From Halovenus halobia (GTDB taxonomy: Archaea > Halobacteriota > Halobacteria > Halobacteriales > Haloarculaceae), in the NCBI RefSeq assembly GCF_051414135.1, contig NZ_JBLKOA010000003.1:186001-250000 (forward strand): DNA of 64,000 nucleotides. The letters run 5' to 3'. Shown piece after piece: positions 61,871 through 64,000 of the stretch; position 1 is the first letter of the stretch, and each line of letters starts with the position of its first letter. The notes beneath the pieces were generated by a model, which was given only the letters and a program-made list of their open reading frames with translations, was not told where the DNA came from and ran no database searches. The position numbers were made by a program, and so were the translations under genes.

Positions 61871-62533
61871 TCAGCGAACAGTATAGCTGAGGACAACGCC
61901 GGAACCAAGCCGTTCAACATTTTCGAGGTCGAGCGTGGGAAAGTCCTCGACAAAGCCATCACCGTCGGCCAGCGTCGGCGCCTCACGGCCGCCGATAATC
62001 TTCGGCCCGACAAAGAGTGAGAGACGGTCGACCAGTCCACTCTCGAACAGCGAGTAGATAATTTCGCCACCGCCCTCGACCATCAGCTGGTCGATACCGT
62101 GGTCGGCGAGTTCCTCGAAGGCAGCCGCGAGGTCAACGCGGGCGTCGCCGGCCTGAATCACTGTTGCACCTGCCTCTTCCATCTGGCCGACGAAATCGGT
62201 CGGGGCGGCTTCGCTGACAAGCAAATAGCTCCCAGCGCGCTCGTCGAGCACCTTCGCGTCAGGCGGCGTGCGAATCCGCGAGTCAGCGACGACGCGCGCT
62301 GGCTGTTCAGGGTCGCCTCGGTCAGTCCGGGCGGTGACAAGTGACTCGTCGGCAACTGTCAGCGACGGGTCATCGGCCAGCACGGTGCCGACGCCGACCA
62401 TAACTGCGTCGCTGTCAGCCCGGAGTTCGTCGACGCGCTGGAAGTCGGCGTCGTTGCTGATCTCGACCTGTTCGCGCTCCCGCGAAGAGAGTTTCCCGTC
62501 GGCGCTGGTCGCGGCGTTGACAACCACTCGCAT
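61871..62533 (-). CDS. arfC: Diaminohydroxyphosphoribosylaminopyrimidine reductase (ArfC/RIB7-type)
   Basis: 220 residues, RibD C-terminal fold. It reduces the ribosyl side chain of 2,5-diamino-6-ribosylamino-4-pyrimidinone phosphate in archaeal riboflavin synthesis. Motifs: VVVNAATSADGKLSS, AVMVGVGTVLADDPSLTV, LMVEGGGEIIYSLFESGLVD and PKIIGGREAPTL. The archaeal and fungal order is reduction before deamination. No other riboflavin gene is close. Dihydrofolate reductase-like proteins share this fold but not these motifs. Confidence 0.92.
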   Translation of the reverse strand: MRVVVNAATSADGKLSSREREQVEISNDADFQRVDELRADSDAVMVGVGTVLADDPSLTVADESLVTARTDRGDPEQPARVVADSRIRTPPDAKVLDERAGSYLLVSEAAPTDFVGQMEEAGATVIQAGDARVDLAAAFEELADHGIDQLMVEGGGEIIYSLFESGLVDRLSLFVGPKIIGGREAPTLADGDGFVEDFPTLDLENVERLGSGVVLSYTVR

Positions 62534-62581
62534 ACCAGCTTCGGCGAGCCGCTGGTAATTACGGGTTTCGGTCCCGGCGGG

Positions 62582-63016
62582 TCAGCCGGTTGCGCTGTCA
62601 TCGTCTGGCTCGCCTTCGCTGACGACGAGTTCGTAGCCACCGATCTCGTCTTCGGCTTCTTCGACGTCGAACCGGAGTTCGGCCGATTCTTCGGGGGCTA
62701 TCGGGCCGTGCTGTCGAGTGTACGGTGAGCCGAGTGCCTTGCCCTCCCGGTCACGCATCTGGAGCGTCACAGCTGCGTACTCTGGTTCGGTGCCGATATT
62801 TCTGAGTTCGAGAATAATAGAGACCTGCCCGTTCTCGACAATCTGGTTGTCAGCCTCACGCCTGAGGTCGTCTACTTCGACGTGAACGTCACGGTGGACA
62901 CCATCGACGGACGCGTCGTCGTCAGAGTTGTCGGTCTCCTCAGTGTCCATACAGCCCGCGAGACCGCCCGTTACCGCGCCGCAAACCCCCCCGAGGATGA
63001 ACGTCCGTCGGTCCAT
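62582..63016 (-). CDS. Small Tat lipoprotein with a beta-sandwich domain
   Basis: 144 residues. Signal MDRRTFILGGVCGAVTGG and lipobox LAGCMD make it a Tat lipoprotein. After an acidic linker, DVHVEVDDLRREADNQIVENGQ, ILELRNIGTEPEYAAVTLQM and ELRFDVEEAEDEIGGYEL look like a FxLYD-type sandwich found in extracellular archaeal proteins. Binding function likely; partner unknown. Codes on the minus strand just upstream of and divergent from the luciferase-like gene. Confidence 0.85.
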   Translation of the reverse strand: MDRRTFILGGVCGAVTGGLAGCMDTEETDNSDDDASVDGVHRDVHVEVDDLRREADNQIVENGQVSIILELRNIGTEPEYAAVTLQMRDREGKALGSPYTRQHGPIAPEESAELRFDVEEAEDEIGGYELVVSEGEPDDDSATG

Positions 63017-63113
63017 GTGGTAGCTCGGTCCGAAGGCGGCATAAACGTACGCATCTCTGGGGTAACTGACACGACGCCAGAGCCGTTTTTACTGTCGACA
63101 CCGAAGACCAGCT

Positions 63114-64000
63114 GTGACCCAGCCTGCGTCGAATCCGACGGCAACAGCGCTGGCAGACTCTGACCGGCTCACCGTCGGTGTCGGCTTTCCGCTGACAGAT
63201 AGCCGGGAGTCACAGCCACCGATAGCGCGAGAACTCGACCTCGCCGCCCACGCCGAATCGGTCGGTTTCGATGCGCTGTGGGCGCGAGACGTCCCACTGT
63301 ACTGGCCAAAGTTCGGCGATGCCGGCCAGACCTTCGACATCTGGCCGTGGCTGGCGGCGGTCGCAGCACGCACCGACGAAATTACACTTGGGACGAGCAG
63401 CGTCGTCCTGCCACTCCGGCATCCGGTCCACGTCGCGAAAAGTGCCGCCACAGTCGACCAGTTATCGGGCGGGCGACTGGTGGTTGGTGCCGCGACCGGC
63501 GACCGAGACCCAGAGTTCGACGCCTTCGGAGTCGACGCCGAGCAGCGTGGCGAACTGTTCCGCGAGTCGGTCCGGTGGCTCCGAGCGCTGTGGACTGCGG
63601 ACTTTCCGAGCCTCGACGGCCCGTGGGGCACGCTTGACGGCGACCTCGACCTCGTGCCGAAACCAGCGAGTCAGATTCCGATTCTACCGACTGGTCACGC
63701 ACGACAGGAGCTCTCGTGGATTGGCGACCACGGCGACGGCTGGCTGTTCTATCACCTGCCAGAAGAGACGCTGCGCTCGTTTCTCGACGACTGGCGTGCG
63801 GCCGGGGGCAAAAAACCGTTCGCGATGGCGCTGGGTGTCGAACTGGCCGACGACCCGGCGGCCGGCCCCGAACCGATTCATCAGGGCTACCGTGCGGGCG
63901 TCGAGTGGTTCCGGGAGTATTTCCAGCAACTGAACCAGATTGGGGTCGACCACGTACTCATCGGACTGCGCGGTGAAGACCCCGAGACGGCGCTGTCAAC
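63114..64000 (+). CDS. Luciferase-like (LLM) flavin-dependent oxidoreductase, 5' part
   Basis: The frame opens with GTG 63114 and runs without stop to the end of the window (295 codons). GTTTTTAC at 63084-63091 is about 26 nt upstream, so a leaderless GTG start fits. Barrel motifs: LTVGVGFPLTD, ESVGFDALWARDVP, EITLGTSSVVLPLRHP, DQLSGGRLVVGAATGD and ILPTGHARQELSWIGDHGDGW, all of the F420/FMN bacterial luciferase family. In archaea the cofactor is often F420. The C-terminus lies outside the window. Confidence 0.88.
   Translation, partial: MTQPASNPTATALADSDRLTVGVGFPLTDSRESQPPIARELDLAAHAESVGFDALWARDVPLYWPKFGDAGQTFDIWPWLAAVAARTDEITLGTSSVVLPLRHPVHVAKSAATVDQLSGGRLVVGAATGDRDPEFDAFGVDAEQRGELFRESVRWLRALWTADFPSLDGPWGTLDGDLDLVPKPASQIPILPTGHARQELSWIGDHGDGWLFYHLPEETLRSFLDDWRAAGGKKPFAMALGVELADDPAAGPEPIHQGYRAGVEWFREYFQQLNQIGVDHVLIGLRGEDPETALS

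Noticed and set aside
1..64000. CRISPR array, rRNA, tRNA genes, integrase or full transposase
   Set aside because: I looked in the intergenic gaps and found no regularly spaced repeats, no cloverleaf sequences and no transposase or integrase frame.

Overview
The window is a stretch of a haloarchaeal (Halobacteria) chromosome. The evidence is internal: very acidic proteins, strong G/C at third codon positions, many TATA boxes 26-30 nt before the start codon (leaderless transcripts), twin-arginine lipoproteins, a double-length TatC beside a normal TatC, PAN, an Orc1/Cdc6 protein, an archaeal HMG-CoA reductase, HalX and bacterio-opsin-activator-type HTH regulators, and arginine synthesis on a LysW-type carrier protein. 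The genus cannot be named from this sequence alone.

Layout. 1-7823: a co-directional arginine cluster, argG(end)-argH-argW-argX-argC-argB-argD-argE-argF, mostly with touching or overlapping genes. Glutamate is loaded on the carrier ArgW by ArgX, phosphorylated (ArgB), reduced (ArgC), transaminated (ArgD) and released as ornithine (ArgE). ArgF, ArgG and ArgH then finish arginine. 7824-16138: a 173-174 bp multi-hairpin repeat in two copies, a Tat lipoprotein hydrolase, a glutamate-cysteine ligase-like enzyme, a 30-residue membrane peptide with an unknown gene, a bacterial-type ProRS without editing domain, a GNAT and an Orc1/Cdc6 protein. 16250-25150: an HTH regulator, an RnfC/SLBB-like protein, a MutS-like ATPase, a phosphoesterase, aspartate kinase, a PIN/ribbon-helix-helix toxin-antitoxin pair, a GNAT and threonine dehydratase. 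25181-29663: glutaredoxin, an XPB-like helicase with a HalX response regulator, and a TrpD-like/hydrolase pair. 29665-36347: a lipoprotein, the heme/siroheme operon hemC-cobA-hemD, a tandem-duplicated unknown protein, a Nudix hydrolase and a GMC oxidoreductase.

36512-49194: two small membrane proteins, cysS, an AT-richer island with a double zinc-finger HNH nuclease, a DUF2071-type protein, hmgA, a degenerate histidine kinase, an epimerase, a DHH phosphoesterase, tmk, a ureohydrolase-fold protein that has lost most metal ligands and carries a large acidic insertion, and pan. 49354-58395: a small HTH protein, a methyltransferase overlapping a nonsense-interrupted nucleoside phosphorylase, an aminotransferase, an XPD/DinG-like helicase and the divergent tatC2/tatC1 pair. 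58396-64000: a palindromic IS-like remnant, an AbrB/PIN toxin-antitoxin pair, a frameshifted RidA gene, a DUF357 protein, a small inverted-repeat element, trxB, a riboflavin-pathway reductase, a lipoprotein and the start of a luciferase-like oxidoreductase.

Most of the window is ordinary housekeeping. The most unusual items are the two-copy four-hairpin repeat lying next to stop codons, the cysteine-free ArgW carrier, the metal-site-less ureohydrolase with its acidic insertion, the zinc-finger/HNH protein on an AT-rich island, the 148 bp inverted-repeat element before trxB, and two genes broken by single-base changes.
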